A stretch of DNA of 44,418 nt from an uncultured Faecalibacterium sp. GTDB taxonomy: Bacteria > Bacillota > Clostridia > Oscillospirales > Ruminococcaceae. The stretch's first letter is position 1. Every line of letters starts with the position of its first letter. Under the pieces are notes generated by a model. That model saw only the letters and a list, made by a program, of their open reading frames with translations, was not told the DNA's origin and searched no databases. Location of the stretch: assembly GCA_904394215.1 (NCBI GenBank), contig CAJFNF010000018.1, positions 1 through 44,418 of the forward strand, read 5' to 3'. The position numbers and the translations under genes are program-made. This document shows positions 7,871 through 16,718 of the stretch, one piece after another.

Positions 7871-7907
7871 AAACAAAAACGCCCCTGGATCGCACAATCC
7901 AGAGGCG
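7871..7907 (-). terminator. Terminator of the ABC exporter operon
   Basis: Arms at 7880-7890 and 7897-7907 (11 bp, one mismatch) are followed on the minus strand by TTTTTGTTT, directly after the ABC gene stop at 7914. Confidence 0.85.
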
Positions 7908-7913
7908 CGGAGA

Positions 7914-9713
7914 TTAATTTGCAGCGGCGGGGCTGTCGTGGTCCACCCCTTCAAACTGGCTGTTGTAGAGTTTGGCGTAGAAGCCGTTCCGGGCCAGCAG
8001 GGAATCGTGGGTGCCCTGCTCGATGATCTTGCCGTCCCGCATCACCAGGATCACGTCGGCCTCCCGGATGGTGGACAGCCGGTGGGCTACGATGAAGCTG
8101 GTGCGGCCCTCCATCATCCGTGCGAAGGCCTTCTGGATCCGGACCTCGGTGCGGGTGTCGATGGAGCTGGTGGCCTCGTCCAGGATCAGCATAGGGGGCA
8201 GACAGAGCATCACACGGGCGATGCACAGCAGCTGCTTCTGGCCCTGGCTGATGTTGCCGCCGTTCTCGGCCAGGACGGTGTCGTAGCCCTGGGGCAGCCG
8301 GCAGATGAAGCTGTGGGCGTGGGCCGCCTTGGCGGCGGCGATGATCTCTTCATCGGTGGCATCGGGCTTGCCGTAGGCGATGTTCTCCCGGACGGTGCCG
8401 GCCCGGAGCCAGGTATCCTGGAGCACCATGCCGTAGCTGCCCCGCAGGGAGGCACGGGTGGCCTGGCGGATGTCGGTGCCCGCCACCGAGATGCTGCCGC
8501 CGTCCACATCATAGAACCGCATCAGCAGGTTGATCAGGGTGGTTTTGCCGCAGCCGGTGGGGCCTACAATGGCGATCCGCTGGCCGGGCTGGACGTCCAG
8601 GTTGAAGTGCTCGATCAGGGGGCGGTCAGGCAGGTAGCGGAAGGACACATCCTCCAGCTTGACCCGGCCGTCGGGGTGGAGGGTGACAGCCCCGGGGGCT
8701 TCGGTGATCTGGTCCTCAGCGTCCAGCAGGGCAAAGACCCGGGCCGCACAGGCCAGGGCGTTCTGCAGCTCGGTGACCACGCCCGAAATCTCGTTGAAGG
8801 GCTTGGCGTACTGGTTGGCGTAGCTCAGGAAGACGCTGAGCTGGCCGATGGTGATGCCGCCGGCAGCGGCGTAGAAGGCGCCCACCAGGCCCACGCCGGC
8901 ATAGACGATGTTGTTGACAAAGCGGGTGGCAGGGTTGGTGAGGCTGGAGAAGAAGGTGGCCTTCAGGCTCACGTCTCCCAGCCGCTGGTTCACCTCGTCA
9001 AAGGCGGCCAGGCTCTCGTCCTCGTGGCCAAAGGCCTGGACCACCTTCTGGCCCTCGATCATCTCGTTGACTAGGGCGGTCTGCTCGCCCCGGACGGCGC
9101 TCTGCTGGTGGAAGTAGCCATAGGAGTGGTTGGCGATGAAGCCGGCCACCACCAGGCTCAGGGGGGTGATCAGCACCACCACCAGGGAGATCAGCACGTT
9201 CTCCCGGAACATGAACAGCAGGGTGCCCAGGATGGTCAAAAGCCCGGTGAACAGCTGGGTGAAGCCCATCAGCAGGCCGTCGGCAAAGGTGTCCACGTCC
9301 GCCACCATCCGGCTGACGATGTCGCCGGAGGGGTGGCTGTCCAGATAGGACAGGGGCAGGGACTGGATCTTGTGGATGGCGTCATTCCGCAGGTCCCGGG
9401 TCACCGAGAAGGTGATCCGGTTGTTGCAGACGCTCAGCAGCCACTGGGCCAGGGCGGCCAGGGCCATCACGATGAGGATTTCCACAATGATGGTCCACAC
9501 CCCGGACCGGTCCACCTGGCCGGGGCCGATCATCAGGTCGATGGCGTCGCCGCACAGCAGCGGAATATACAGCTGGGCCGCCACGCTGACAGCGGCCACC
9601 ACCAGGCTGACCCCCACGAAAAAGCCGTAGGGGCGGATATAGGTGAGAACCCGGCGGAGGGCCTCCCGGCTTTCCTCCGAGGACAGGGGATTCTTGGCTT
9701 TCTGTTTGCTCAT
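7914..9713 (-). CDS. ABC exporter subunit, catalytically complete half
   Basis: A 599-residue fused permease/ATPase of the multidrug or lipid exporter type. Six membrane helices lie in residues 1-330, followed by a nucleotide-binding domain. Walker A is GPTGCGKT (384-391), Walker B LILDEATS (509-516) with catalytic Glu 513, and the switch His is in IVAHRLS (541-547). The signature is ISQGQ (488-492) instead of LSGGQ. It overlaps the preceding ABC gene by ATGA and complements its defects, as expected of a heterodimeric exporter with one degenerate site. In such dimers the altered signature of this subunit faces the degenerate Walker motifs of its partner. The substrate cannot be read from the sequence. 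Confidence 0.92.
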   Translation of the reverse strand: MSKQKAKNPLSSEESREALRRVLTYIRPYGFFVGVSLVVAAVSVAAQLYIPLLCGDAIDLMIGPGQVDRSGVWTIIVEILIVMALAALAQWLLSVCNNRITFSVTRDLRNDAIHKIQSLPLSYLDSHPSGDIVSRMVADVDTFADGLLMGFTQLFTGLLTILGTLLFMFRENVLISLVVVLITPLSLVVAGFIANHSYGYFHQQSAVRGEQTALVNEMIEGQKVVQAFGHEDESLAAFDEVNQRLGDVSLKATFFSSLTNPATRFVNNIVYAGVGLVGAFYAAAGGITIGQLSVFLSYANQYAKPFNEISGVVTELQNALACAARVFALLDAEDQITEAPGAVTLHPDGRVKLEDVSFRYLPDRPLIEHFNLDVQPGQRIAIVGPTGCGKTTLINLLMRFYDVDGGSISVAGTDIRQATRASLRGSYGMVLQDTWLRAGTVRENIAYGKPDATDEEIIAAAKAAHAHSFICRLPQGYDTVLAENGGNISQGQKQLLCIARVMLCLPPMLILDEATSSIDTRTEVRIQKAFARMMEGRTSFIVAHRLSTIREADVILVMRDGKIIEQGTHDSLLARNGFYAKLYNSQFEGVDHDSPAAAN

Positions 9714-11467
9714 GCCTGGGCGCCTCCTTTCGCAAGCTCGGAAGGCTTCTTGAACTGGCTCTCGTAGATTTCCTGGTAGACGGGGCAGCGCTCCAGCAGC
9801 TCCCTGTGGGTGCCGCAGCCCACCATGTGGCCGTCATCCAGCACCAGGATCCGGTCGGCGTGCTGGATGCTGGCAGCCCGCTGGCTGACGATGAACACCG
9901 TCATGGAGCCGGGCAGGGCTGCGATGGCCTTCCGGAGGGCGGCGTCTGTGGCAAAGTCCAGGGCGCTGGCGCTGTCGTCCAGGATCAGGATTTCGGGCTT
10001 GGCCACCAGGGCCCGGGCGATGGTCAGACGCTGGCGCTGGCCGCCCGAGAAGTTCCGGCCGCCCTGCTCCACCGGCTCGTCCAGCCCCAGGGGCTTGGAG
10101 CGGACAAATTCGGCCGCCTGGGCCGTTTCCAGGGCCGCCCACAAGTCCTCGTCAGAGGCATTGCGGTTGCCCCACAGCAGGTTGGAGCGGATGGTGCCGG
10201 TGAACAGCTGGGCCTTCTGCATGACGGTGCCCACCCGGCTGCGGAGCATCTCCCGGGGCCAGGCTGCAGCGGGCCGGCCGAACAGCTCCACGGCGCCGTC
10301 GGTGGCGTCGTAGAAGCGGGGGATCAGGTTGACCAGGCTGGATTTGCCTGCGCCGGTGCCGCCGATGACGCCGATGGTTTCCCCCCGGCGGGCAGTGAAG
10401 GTGATGCCGGTGAGGCTGGGGGCGCCGGCCCCTGCGTAGGTCAGGCCCACGTGGTCAAATTTAACGGCGTCCTCCGCCCCGGCGGCGGGGACCTGGCCGG
10501 TAACTGCCTGGGGGAAGGCCATGCCGGGTTTGGTGTTCAGCACCGCCTGGACACGGCCGGCACTGGCCAGGGCCTTGCTGATCTGGACGATCAGGTTGGC
10601 CAGTTTAACCAGCTCCACCAGGATCTGGTTCATATAGTTCACCAGGGCGATCAGGTCGCCCGAGGCCATCCGGCCCACATTGATCTCGATGGCGCCGGTG
10701 TACAGCAGGGCCACGATGGCCAGGTTGATGATCACATAGGTCAGGGGGTTGGTGAGGGCGGACAGATGACCCACCTTCAGCTGTAGGGTGGTCAGGTCCC
10801 CGTTGGTCTGCTCAAAGCGGGCGGTTTCGCTGGCCTCCTTGCCGAAGGCCCGCACCACCCGGACGCCGGTGAGGTTTTCCCGGGTGAGGCCCAGCACCTT
10901 GTCCAGCCGGCCCTGTACCTTCTTATAGAGGGGGTTGGTGACCGCCATGATGGTGAACACCACCACCGACAAAGCCGGGATGGTCACCACAAAGATCAGC
11001 GCCGCCTGGACGTTGACGGTAAAGGCGCAGATCATGGCGCCCACCACCACAAAGGGGCTCCGGAGGAACAGCCGCAGGAACATGTTTAGGCCGCTCTGGA
11101 CCAGGTTGATGTCGCTGGTCATCCGGGTGATGAGGGTGCTGGTGCCGATGGTGTCCATCTCGGAAAAGCCCAGGGACTGGATGTGGGCAAAGAGGGCGTG
11201 GCGGAGGGCGGTGGCATAGCCCACCGCCGCCTTGGCAGAAAAATACTGGGCCGTGACGCTGCAGGCCAGGCCCACCAGGGCCAGCACGAGCAGCAGCCCG
11301 CACCGCATCAGGATGTAGCGGGCGTCGTGGGCCGCGATGCCCACGTTGACAATGTCGGCCATCACCAGAGGGACCAGCAGGTCAAAAAAGGCCTCCAGCA
11401 TCTTGAACAGGGGGGCGATGACGCTCTCCTTTTTGTAGCCGTTCAGATAGACAAGCATCTGTTTCAA
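9710..11467 (-). CDS. ABC exporter subunit with degenerate ATPase site
   Basis: A 585-residue fused permease/ATPase, partner of the following ABC gene. Membrane helices occupy residues 1-310. Walker A GGTGAGKS (369-376) and signature FSGGQRQR (473-480) are intact. The catalytic Glu after Walker B is Asp (LILDDSA, D498) and the switch His is Gln (IVSQRAAS, Q529). These two changes mark the non-hydrolysing half of heterodimeric exporters such as TM287/288. The start at 11467 is TTG, supported by AAAGGAG 10 bases upstream; the next in-frame ATG is 9 bases further in and too far from that site. A TATAAT lies about 60 bases upstream. Transported substrate unknown. Confidence 0.92.
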   Translation of the reverse strand: MKQMLVYLNGYKKESVIAPLFKMLEAFFDLLVPLVMADIVNVGIAAHDARYILMRCGLLLVLALVGLACSVTAQYFSAKAAVGYATALRHALFAHIQSLGFSEMDTIGTSTLITRMTSDINLVQSGLNMFLRLFLRSPFVVVGAMICAFTVNVQAALIFVVTIPALSVVVFTIMAVTNPLYKKVQGRLDKVLGLTRENLTGVRVVRAFGKEASETARFEQTNGDLTTLQLKVGHLSALTNPLTYVIINLAIVALLYTGAIEINVGRMASGDLIALVNYMNQILVELVKLANLIVQISKALASAGRVQAVLNTKPGMAFPQAVTGQVPAAGAEDAVKFDHVGLTYAGAGAPSLTGITFTARRGETIGVIGGTGAGKSSLVNLIPRFYDATDGAVELFGRPAAAWPREMLRSRVGTVMQKAQLFTGTIRSNLLWGNRNASDEDLWAALETAQAAEFVRSKPLGLDEPVEQGGRNFSGGQRQRLTIARALVAKPEILILDDSASALDFATDAALRKAIAALPGSMTVFIVSQRAASIQHADRILVLDDGHMVGCGTHRELLERCPVYQEIYESQFKKPSELAKGGAQA

Positions 11468-11525
11468 ATGAAAAACGCTCCTTTCCCGGCGCTTTGTGGC
11501 AGTGAACTTGATTCATTCGGCCCCC

Positions 11526-11531
11526 ATTATA
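11526..11531 (-). promoter_or_regulatory. -10 element for the ABC exporter operon
   Basis: Minus strand TATAAT, 59 bases upstream of the TTG start. The hexamer at the -35 position (TGGTAA) is a poor match. Confidence 0.5.
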
Positions 11532-11614
11532 CCGCGCGGCAGCCCGAATTACCAGACGCGGCGGTTCATTTTCGGCAAAACTTCCGGCTCGGGCGGCCCG
11601 CCTGTGGGGACAGG

Positions 11615-11643
11615 TTGTCGAAACTGGAAAATCCTGCTATACT
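11615..11643 (+). promoter_or_regulatory. Promoter of the SseB/Sel1 gene
   Basis: TTGTCG, 17-base spacer, TATACT, ending 38 bases before the start codon. Confidence 0.7.
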
Positions 11644-11681
11644 TAAAGCAAATGCAAAGAAGGACAGGCAGGAGGAATTCC

Positions 11682-12842
11682 ATGGCAAGCGGGAAAAAAC
11701 GGATCCGGTACCGCCCGGTGAAAAAGCAGAAAAAGGAGTCCGCAGTGCTGCGGTACGGCCCGGTGTACACCGGCTGCCCGGCGGTGGAGCTGGCCATCCA
11801 GCGGCTGTACCAGGCTGACGACAGCCAGCGGGAAAACCGGTTCTGGGCCCTGATCAAGGGGCTGAACTATGCCCTGGAGGTCCAGACCCAGGTGCTGGTG
11901 CCGGTGCAGCTGTCCCCCGGGGGCCAGCGGGGCCAGTTCAGCTGGGCCCAGGACCCCATCCCGCCCGAAAAATCCCAGGGGCTGGCCTACTGGGTTCTCA
12001 CCACCCCCAAGGGGCAGAAGATGCTGCCGGTCTTTACCAAGCCCGAGGAGGCCGACGGCAACCCCGCCACCCTGGGGCTGCCCATGGCCCAGCTGCCCCT
12101 GCAGCAGGTGATGGAGGAGACCCTGGGCCGGGAGGACCTCACCGGCCTGGTGGTAAACCCCTGGGGCCGGTCTGCCGCCCTGGACAAGAGCATCCTGCGG
12201 GGGCTGCTGTACGCCCGGGGGGTGGATGACACCCCCGGCGAGGCCGAGACCCGCCAGGGCCGGCTGCTGGCCTATCAGGGCAGATGGGAAGAGGCAGAGC
12301 CCCTGTTTGCAGCGGCTGCCGTCGTAAACTTCCCTGAAGGGATCCGGCGGCTGGCCGACTGCTACGACAGGGGCCATGGGGTCCCCCGGAACCGGCGGAA
12401 GGCCATCAGCCTCTGGAAAAAGGCGGCGGCCCAGGGGGATGTGCTGTCCCAGATTGCCCTGGGGGACCAGTACGGCGCCGGCACCGCCCGCACCCCCGGA
12501 GACCCGGGCAGGGCCCTGATGGCCTACCGGAAGGCCCGGTCCATGGCCGAGATGGAGATGGACATCACCAACTGGCCGGTGGTCTGCCTGCGGATTGCCC
12601 AGACCGAGGCCCGTGGCACCGACCCGGACCAGATGGCCCGGCTGCTGGCCGAGGCCATCCATGGCCTGTCCATCCTGTCGGGAGAGGAACAGGACGAGGC
12701 GGTGGAGCGGGAGCTTCACACCGCCATCCACGAGATGCGCAACTACATCCGGGACACCTACGCCGGGACAGCAGGGCTGCAGGAGATGATGCAGCAGCTG
12801 GAGGCGCAGGTGATGAACATAGAATCTTTACATTTAAGCTGA
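11682..12842 (+). CDS. SseB-domain protein with Sel1-type repeats
   Basis: A 386-residue cytoplasmic protein. The basic N-terminus (MASGKKRIRYRPVKKQKK) is followed by a region (about 25-180) resembling the SseB N-terminal domain, with the pattern GQKMLPVFTKPEEAD and LVVNPWGRS. The next part has Sel1-type helical repeats: GIRRLADCYDRGHGVPRN, then KAISLWKKAAAQGDVLSQIA and a diverged copy with YRKARSMAE. Sel1 repeats usually hold protein partners together; SseB domains are of uncertain biochemistry. The ATG at 11682 has a textbook AGGAGGAATTCC upstream and a promoter at 11615-11643. The frame is open further upstream but not supported. dnaK follows 87 bases downstream on the same strand, so a link to protein folding is possible but unproven. 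Confidence 0.78.
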   Translation: MASGKKRIRYRPVKKQKKESAVLRYGPVYTGCPAVELAIQRLYQADDSQRENRFWALIKGLNYALEVQTQVLVPVQLSPGGQRGQFSWAQDPIPPEKSQGLAYWVLTTPKGQKMLPVFTKPEEADGNPATLGLPMAQLPLQQVMEETLGREDLTGLVVNPWGRSAALDKSILRGLLYARGVDDTPGEAETRQGRLLAYQGRWEEAEPLFAAAAVVNFPEGIRRLADCYDRGHGVPRNRRKAISLWKKAAAQGDVLSQIALGDQYGAGTARTPGDPGRALMAYRKARSMAEMEMDITNWPVVCLRIAQTEARGTDPDQMARLLAEAIHGLSILSGEEQDEAVERELHTAIHEMRNYIRDTYAGTAGLQEMMQQLEAQVMNIESLHLS

Positions 12843-12863
12843 AAAACAGCCACAATCCTGCGC

Positions 12864-12901
12864 TACAATAGGGAAACAAGAGGGGACGGCAGCTTCGTCC
12901 C
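12864..12901 (+). promoter_or_regulatory. Putative -10 and leader hairpin upstream of dnaK
   Basis: TACAAT (12864-12869) has no good -35. A GGGACG/CGTCCC hairpin (12883-12901) lies in the leader. No CIRCE element (TTAGCACTC-N9-GAGTGCTAA), the HrcA site usual for dnaK, is present in 12843-12929. Confidence 0.4.
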
Positions 12902-12929
12902 GGGACTGCAAGGAAAAGAGGATTCACAT

Positions 12930-14747
12930 ATGGGCAAAGTGATCGGGATTGATCTGGGCACCACCAACTCCTGCGTGGCGGTGGTGGAAGGCGGCAAGCC
13001 GGTGGTCATCACCAATGCCGAAGGGGAGCGCACCACCCCTTCGGTGGTAGCGTTTACCAAAGACGGGGAGCGTCTGGTGGGCGGGGCGGCCAAGCGCCAG
13101 CTGGCCACCAACGCGGGCCGGACCATTTCCAGCATCAAACGGCGTATGGGCACCGATTACCGGGTGCGGATCGACGGTAAGGACCTGACCCCCCAGGAGA
13201 TCAGCGCCATGATCCTGTCCAAGCTCCGGCGGGATGCCGAGAGCTACCTGGGGGAAAAGGTCACCGAGGCTGTGATCACCGTGCCCGCCTACTTTGACGA
13301 CAGCCAGCGCAAGGCCACCCAGGACGCCGGCCGGATTGCAGGCCTCCATGTGCTGCGGATCATCAACGAGCCCACCGCCGCCGCTGTGGCCTACGGCCTG
13401 GACAACGAGGCGCCCCAGAAGATCCTGGTGTACGACCTGGGCGGCGGTACCTTTGATGTGTCCATCATCGAGATCGAGGACGGCACCTTCACGGTGCTGG
13501 CCACCGGCGGCGACACCCGCCTGGGCGGCGACGACTTCGACGCCCGGATTGTGGACTGGCTGGTGCAGGAGTTCAAGCGGAGCGACCGGATCGACCTGAC
13601 CAAAGATCCGGCCGCCATGGGCCGCCTGAAGGAAGAGGCAGAGAAGGCCAAGAAGGAGCTGTCCAGCGCCCCCTCGGCCCAGATCAACCTGCCCTTTATC
13701 GCAGTGGGCAAGGATGGCCCCCATCACCTGGATGCCACCCTCACGAGGCCCCAGTTTGAGATGATGACCAGCGACCTGCTGGCCCGCACCATCGAGCCGG
13801 TGAACAACGCCCTGCGGGATGCAGGCCTGTCCCCCAGTGAGCTGGGGCGGGTGCTGCTGGTGGGCGGCAGTACCCGGATGCCGGCGGTGGCCCGCCAGGT
13901 GAAGGAGCTGCTGGGCAAGGAGCCCAGCCACACCCTGAACCCCGACGAGTGCGTGGCCATGGGCGCCGCCATCCAGGGCGGCCTGCTCCAGGGCGGCGGC
14001 AAGCTGGCCGGCGCCACCGGCGCAGCAGCCCAGGGGCTGGTGCTGATGGACGTCACCCCCCTGACCCTGTCCATCGAGACCCTGGGGGGCATCGCCACCC
14101 CCCTGATCACCCGCAACAGTATGATCCCCACCCGCAAGAGCCAGATCTTCACCACCGCCCGGCCCATGCAGACCTCGGTGGAAATCAACGTCCTCCAGGG
14201 CGAGCGCCGCTTCGCCCGGGACAACAAGTCCCTGGGCAAGTTCAAACTGGGGGGCATCCGGGCCGGCTTCTCCTCCAAGCCCCAGATTGAGGTCACCTTT
14301 GACATCGACGTCAACGGCGTGGTGAAGGTGTCCGCCAAGGATTTGGGCACCGGCCGGGAGCAGAACATCACCATCACCGGTTCCACCAACCTGTCCGAGA
14401 GCGAGATCCAGCGGGCCATGGCAGACGCTGCCGCCTACGAGGCGGAGGACAGCCGCCGGAACGGACGGCTGGAACTCCACAACCAGGCTGAGATCCTGGC
14501 CTATAAAGTGGACGAGGCCCTCGCCAAGTGCAAGAAGGAGATCGACAAGGAGGAAAAGAACCGGATCAAGGCCGACCTGGCTGCCCTGCGCAAGAGCATC
14601 CGGAAGGATCACCCTGAGAAGATGAACGACGCCGAGGAGTCCGCCCTCCGCCAGGCCAAGGAAAATCTGGAGGCCAGCGCCAGCCACCTGATGGTCCTCT
14701 ACACCCAGCAGACCGGCAGCGATACCACCGAAAACACCACCCTGTAA
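12930..14747 (+). CDS. dnaK: Hsp70 chaperone DnaK, solitary
   Basis: A 605-residue Hsp70. The ATPase domain (1-375) starts [20 protein letters not shown] and contains [27 protein letters not shown] and [12 protein letters not shown]. The substrate-binding domain follows [14 protein letters not shown], then a helical lid. The protein recognises exposed hydrophobic segments and cycles with DnaJ and GrpE. Two features depart from the usual housekeeping form. The neighbours are not hrcA, grpE or dnaJ, and the C-terminus ends [11 protein letters not shown] without the usual acidic DD-VVDADFE-like tail. The gene could be the only DnaK or a second paralogue; this window cannot tell. The ATG at 12930 has AGAGGATT upstream. 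A strong terminator follows. Confidence 0.93.
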   Translation: MGKVIGIDLGTTNSCVAVVEGGKPVVITNAEGERTTPSVVAFTKDGERLVGGAAKRQLATNAGRTISSIKRRMGTDYRVRIDGKDLTPQEISAMILSKLRRDAESYLGEKVTEAVITVPAYFDDSQRKATQDAGRIAGLHVLRIINEPTAAAVAYGLDNEAPQKILVYDLGGGTFDVSIIEIEDGTFTVLATGGDTRLGGDDFDARIVDWLVQEFKRSDRIDLTKDPAAMGRLKEEAEKAKKELSSAPSAQINLPFIAVGKDGPHHLDATLTRPQFEMMTSDLLARTIEPVNNALRDAGLSPSELGRVLLVGGSTRMPAVARQVKELLGKEPSHTLNPDECVAMGAAIQGGLLQGGGKLAGATGAAAQGLVLMDVTPLTLSIETLGGIATPLITRNSMIPTRKSQIFTTARPMQTSVEINVLQGERRFARDNKSLGKFKLGGIRAGFSSKPQIEVTFDIDVNGVVKVSAKDLGTGREQNITITGSTNLSESEIQRAMADAAAYEAEDSRRNGRLELHNQAEILAYKVDEALAKCKKEIDKEEKNRIKADLAALRKSIRKDHPEKMNDAEESALRQAKENLEASASHLMVLYTQQTGSDTTENTTL

Positions 14748-14764
14748 CGATTCTCAACTATTTC

Positions 14765-14801
14765 CCGGCGGCCTGTGGAATACATGGGCCGCCGGTTTTT
14801 T
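14765..14801 (+). terminator. Terminator after dnaK
   Basis: CCGGCGGCC (14765-14773) pairs with GGCCGCCGG (14787-14795), followed by TTTTTT. Confidence 0.93.
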
Positions 14802-14839
14802 GCTGCAAAACCCGGGGCCATCTTTGGGCGGTCCGCCGG

Positions 14840-14868
14840 TTGATGGCAGGGCGGCCGGGTGTTATACT
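14840..14868 (+). promoter_or_regulatory. Promoter of the 35-residue membrane protein
   Basis: TTGATG, 17-base spacer, TATACT with a TG extension just before the -10. Confidence 0.8.
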
Positions 14869-14904
14869 GTAAAAAACGTCTGTGCAAAAAAGGGGGAAGC
14901 AGGT

Positions 14905-15012
14905 ATGGCAATGGCGTTCGCGATTATCATCAACCTTCTGATGGTGGCGGTCACCGTGGTGTGTATGCTGGTGGTGGTGCTACTCTGCATCAAGTTCCTG
15001 GGAAAAAAATAA
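14905..15012 (+). CDS. Small single-pass membrane protein, 35 residues
   Basis: A 35-residue protein that is almost entirely one hydrophobic helix (residues 3-30), ending in the basic cap KFLGKK. It has its own complete expression signals: a promoter at 14840-14868, GGGGG 8 bases before the ATG, and a strong hairpin after the stop. This set makes a real gene likely despite the size. The predicted orientation is a short outside N-terminus and a basic inside C-terminus. No family is recognisable; it could be a regulator or subunit of a membrane complex, or a small toxin-like peptide. No antisense RNA promoter is obvious. Confidence 0.7.
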   Translation: MAMAFAIIINLLMVAVTVVCMLVVVLLCIKFLGKK

Positions 15013-15019
15013 AAGCCAA

Positions 15020-15066
15020 AAGAAAAACCGGCAGGCAGTGCCCAGGGCACCGTCTGCCGGTTTTGT
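15020..15066. terminator. Bidirectional terminator between the small membrane protein and glnQ-type gene
   Basis: AACCGGCAG-type arms (15026-15042 and 15045-15062, two mismatches) have a T-run on the plus side and TTTTTCTTTT on the minus side. It serves both converging units. Confidence 0.88.
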
Positions 15067-15071
15067 GTTGC

Positions 15072-15848
15072 TTACAGCATCTTGGACAGGAAAGCCTTCA
15101 GCCGGGGGTTCTTGGGGTTGGTGAACAGCTCCTCGGGGGGCTCATCCTCCTGGATGACACCCTCGTCGATGAAGATCACACGGTTGGACACCTCCCGGGC
15201 AAAGCCCATCTCGTGGGTGACCACCAGCATGGTGATGCCGGTGTGGGCCAGCTCCTTCATAAGGGCCAGCACCTCGCCCACCATCTCGGGGTCCAGGGCC
15301 GAGGTGGGCTCGTCAAACAGGATTACATCGGGGTCCATGGCCAGGGCCCGGGCGATGGCAATCCGCTGCTGCTGGCCGCCCGACAGGCTGTTGGGGTAGA
15401 CGTCGGCCTTGTCCGACAAGCCCACCCGGGCCAGCAGCTCATCGGCCTTGCGTGCAGCTTCCTCCTTGCTCTTGAGCTTGAGCAGGGTGGGGGCCATGCA
15501 GAGGTTTTCCTTCACCGTCATGTGGGGGAACAGGTTGAAGTGCTGGAACACCATCCCCATTTTCTGGCGGATCTTGTCGATGTGGGCTTCGTTGACCTCG
15601 GTGCCCTCGAACTTGATGGAGCCGCCGGTGGGCTTTTCCAGATGGTTCAGGCACCGCAGGAAGGTGGATTTGCCGCAGCCCGAAGGGCCGATCAGGCAGA
15701 CCACATCGCCCCGGTAGATGTCGATGTCAATCCCTTTCAGGACGTCCAGCTTGGGGGTCAGGCCCTTGTAGCCGCGCTTTTTCTCGCCGCCGTAGGTCTT
15801 TTTCAGGCCGCGTACTTCGATGATCTTTTCGGTCGATTTACCGGTCAC
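15072..15848 (-). CDS. Polar amino-acid ABC transporter, ATP-binding protein
   Basis: A 258-residue ATPase of the GlnQ/HisP class. Walker A is GPSGCGKST, the Q-loop [14 protein letters not shown], the signature LSGGQQQR, Walker [15 protein letters not shown], and the H-loop VVTHEMGFA. All are intact. A short basic insert near the N-terminus ([15 protein letters not shown]) follows the A-loop tyrosine. The start is GTG at 15848, overlapping the permease stop by 11 bases. It powers uptake together with the permease and the lobe-swapped binding protein upstream. The class handles Gln, Glu, Arg, His, cystine and similar substrates; the exact one is not readable. Confidence 0.93.
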   Translation of the reverse strand: MTGKSTEKIIEVRGLKKTYGGEKKRGYKGLTPKLDVLKGIDIDIYRGDVVCLIGPSGCGKSTFLRCLNHLEKPTGGSIKFEGTEVNEAHIDKIRQKMGMVFQHFNLFPHMTVKENLCMAPTLLKLKSKEEAARKADELLARVGLSDKADVYPNSLSGGQQQRIAIARALAMDPDVILFDEPTSALDPEMVGEVLALMKELAHTGITMLVVTHEMGFAREVSNRVIFIDEGVIQEDEPPEELFTNPKNPRLKAFLSKML

Positions 15849-16548
15849 TGCGGGCCAGCCTCCCTTCCATGTGGTTGAGCAGCTTCTCCAGGAACAGCAC
15901 CATCACCAGGTAGATCAGAGCCACCGAGATGTAGGGGAAGAAGGTGCTGTATGTGCGGCTGCGGACGATGTCGCCGGCCTTGGTCAGGTCCTGCAATGCG
16001 ATATAGCCGCTGATGGAGGTCTCCTTCAGCAGGACGATGACCTCGTTGCCCAGGGCGGGCAGAACGTTTTTGACGGCCTGGGGCAGAATGATTTTCCAGG
16101 TGGCCTGGGTGTAGTTGAGGCCCAGGCTGCGGGCGGCCTCCATCTGTCCCGGAGGCAGGCTCATGATGCCGCTGCGGAAGATCTCGGCCACATAGGCGCC
16201 GCTGTTGATACCAAAGGCCAGGATGGCCACCGGCACCTTGCCGATGTTCACCGAGCCGAAGATGACAAAGTACATGATCAGCAGCTGGATCATGGTGGGG
16301 GTGCCGCGGATGACGGTCAGATACAGCTTGCACACGCCGTTCAGGATGCGCAGGTGGCCGGTCTGGTCATGGGTGGTACGGATGTACGCGATGATAAAGC
16401 CCAGCACCACGCCCAGGGCCGCTGCCGCAAAGGCAACGATCAGGGTGGTTTTCAGGCCGTTCAGGAAGAGCAGGTAGCGCTGCTCCTCGATGAAGGTGGA
16501 GACGAACTCGCTGGAAAGTTCCTCCCATAGGTTTTGGAAAAATGCCAT
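15838..16548 (-). CDS. Polar amino-acid ABC transporter, permease
   Basis: A 236-residue inner-membrane permease of the HisM/GlnP type. It has a lead-in amphipathic segment, five or so membrane helices and the conserved EAA-type loop ([29 protein letters not shown]), which docks the ATPase. The ATG at 16548 has AGGAGGG 6 bases upstream; the frame is open further upstream but without support. It sits between the binding protein (170 bases upstream) and the ATPase gene (overlapping). Only one permease is encoded, so it probably works as a homodimer. Confidence 0.93.
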   Translation of the reverse strand: MAFFQNLWEELSSEFVSTFIEEQRYLLFLNGLKTTLIVAFAAAALGVVLGFIIAYIRTTHDQTGHLRILNGVCKLYLTVIRGTPTMIQLLIMYFVIFGSVNIGKVPVAILAFGINSGAYVAEIFRSGIMSLPPGQMEAARSLGLNYTQATWKIILPQAVKNVLPALGNEVIVLLKETSISGYIALQDLTKAGDIVRSRTYSTFFPYISVALIYLVMVLFLEKLLNHMEGRLARSDR

Positions 16549-16628
16549 GAACTTCCCTCCTTGGCGGGGCGGACAGGGGGTGAATATGCATATTTTTTGA
16601 ATTTTTATGCATATATACATAAAGAGAA

Positions 16629-16663
16629 GGGACAGAGCCGGGATTCGCACCTGTGCTCTGTCC
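16629..16663 (-). repeat. Strong hairpin in the SBP-permease gap, tRNA T-arm-like
   Basis: GGACAGAGC (16630-16638) pairs perfectly with GCTCTGTCC (16655-16663). On the minus strand the loop reads ACAGGTGCGAATCCCG, resembling a tRNA T-arm closed by an acceptor-like stem. No CCA or other tRNA arm is present. It lies in the 170-base gap between the binding-protein and permease genes and may shape their relative expression. Confidence 0.55.
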
Positions 16664-16718
16664 TCTGCATCTCTTATAAAACCACAAAAACCGCAGTTTG
16701 TAAAGAGTTTTTCTCTTT

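Noticed and set aside
12843..12929. CIRCE heat-shock operator upstream of dnaK
   Set aside because: No TTAGCACTC or GAGTGCTAA half site is present.
12924..14687. Open frame of 587 codons opposite dnaK
   Set aside because: Antisense shadow caused by high third-position GC; no Shine-Dalgarno or family match.
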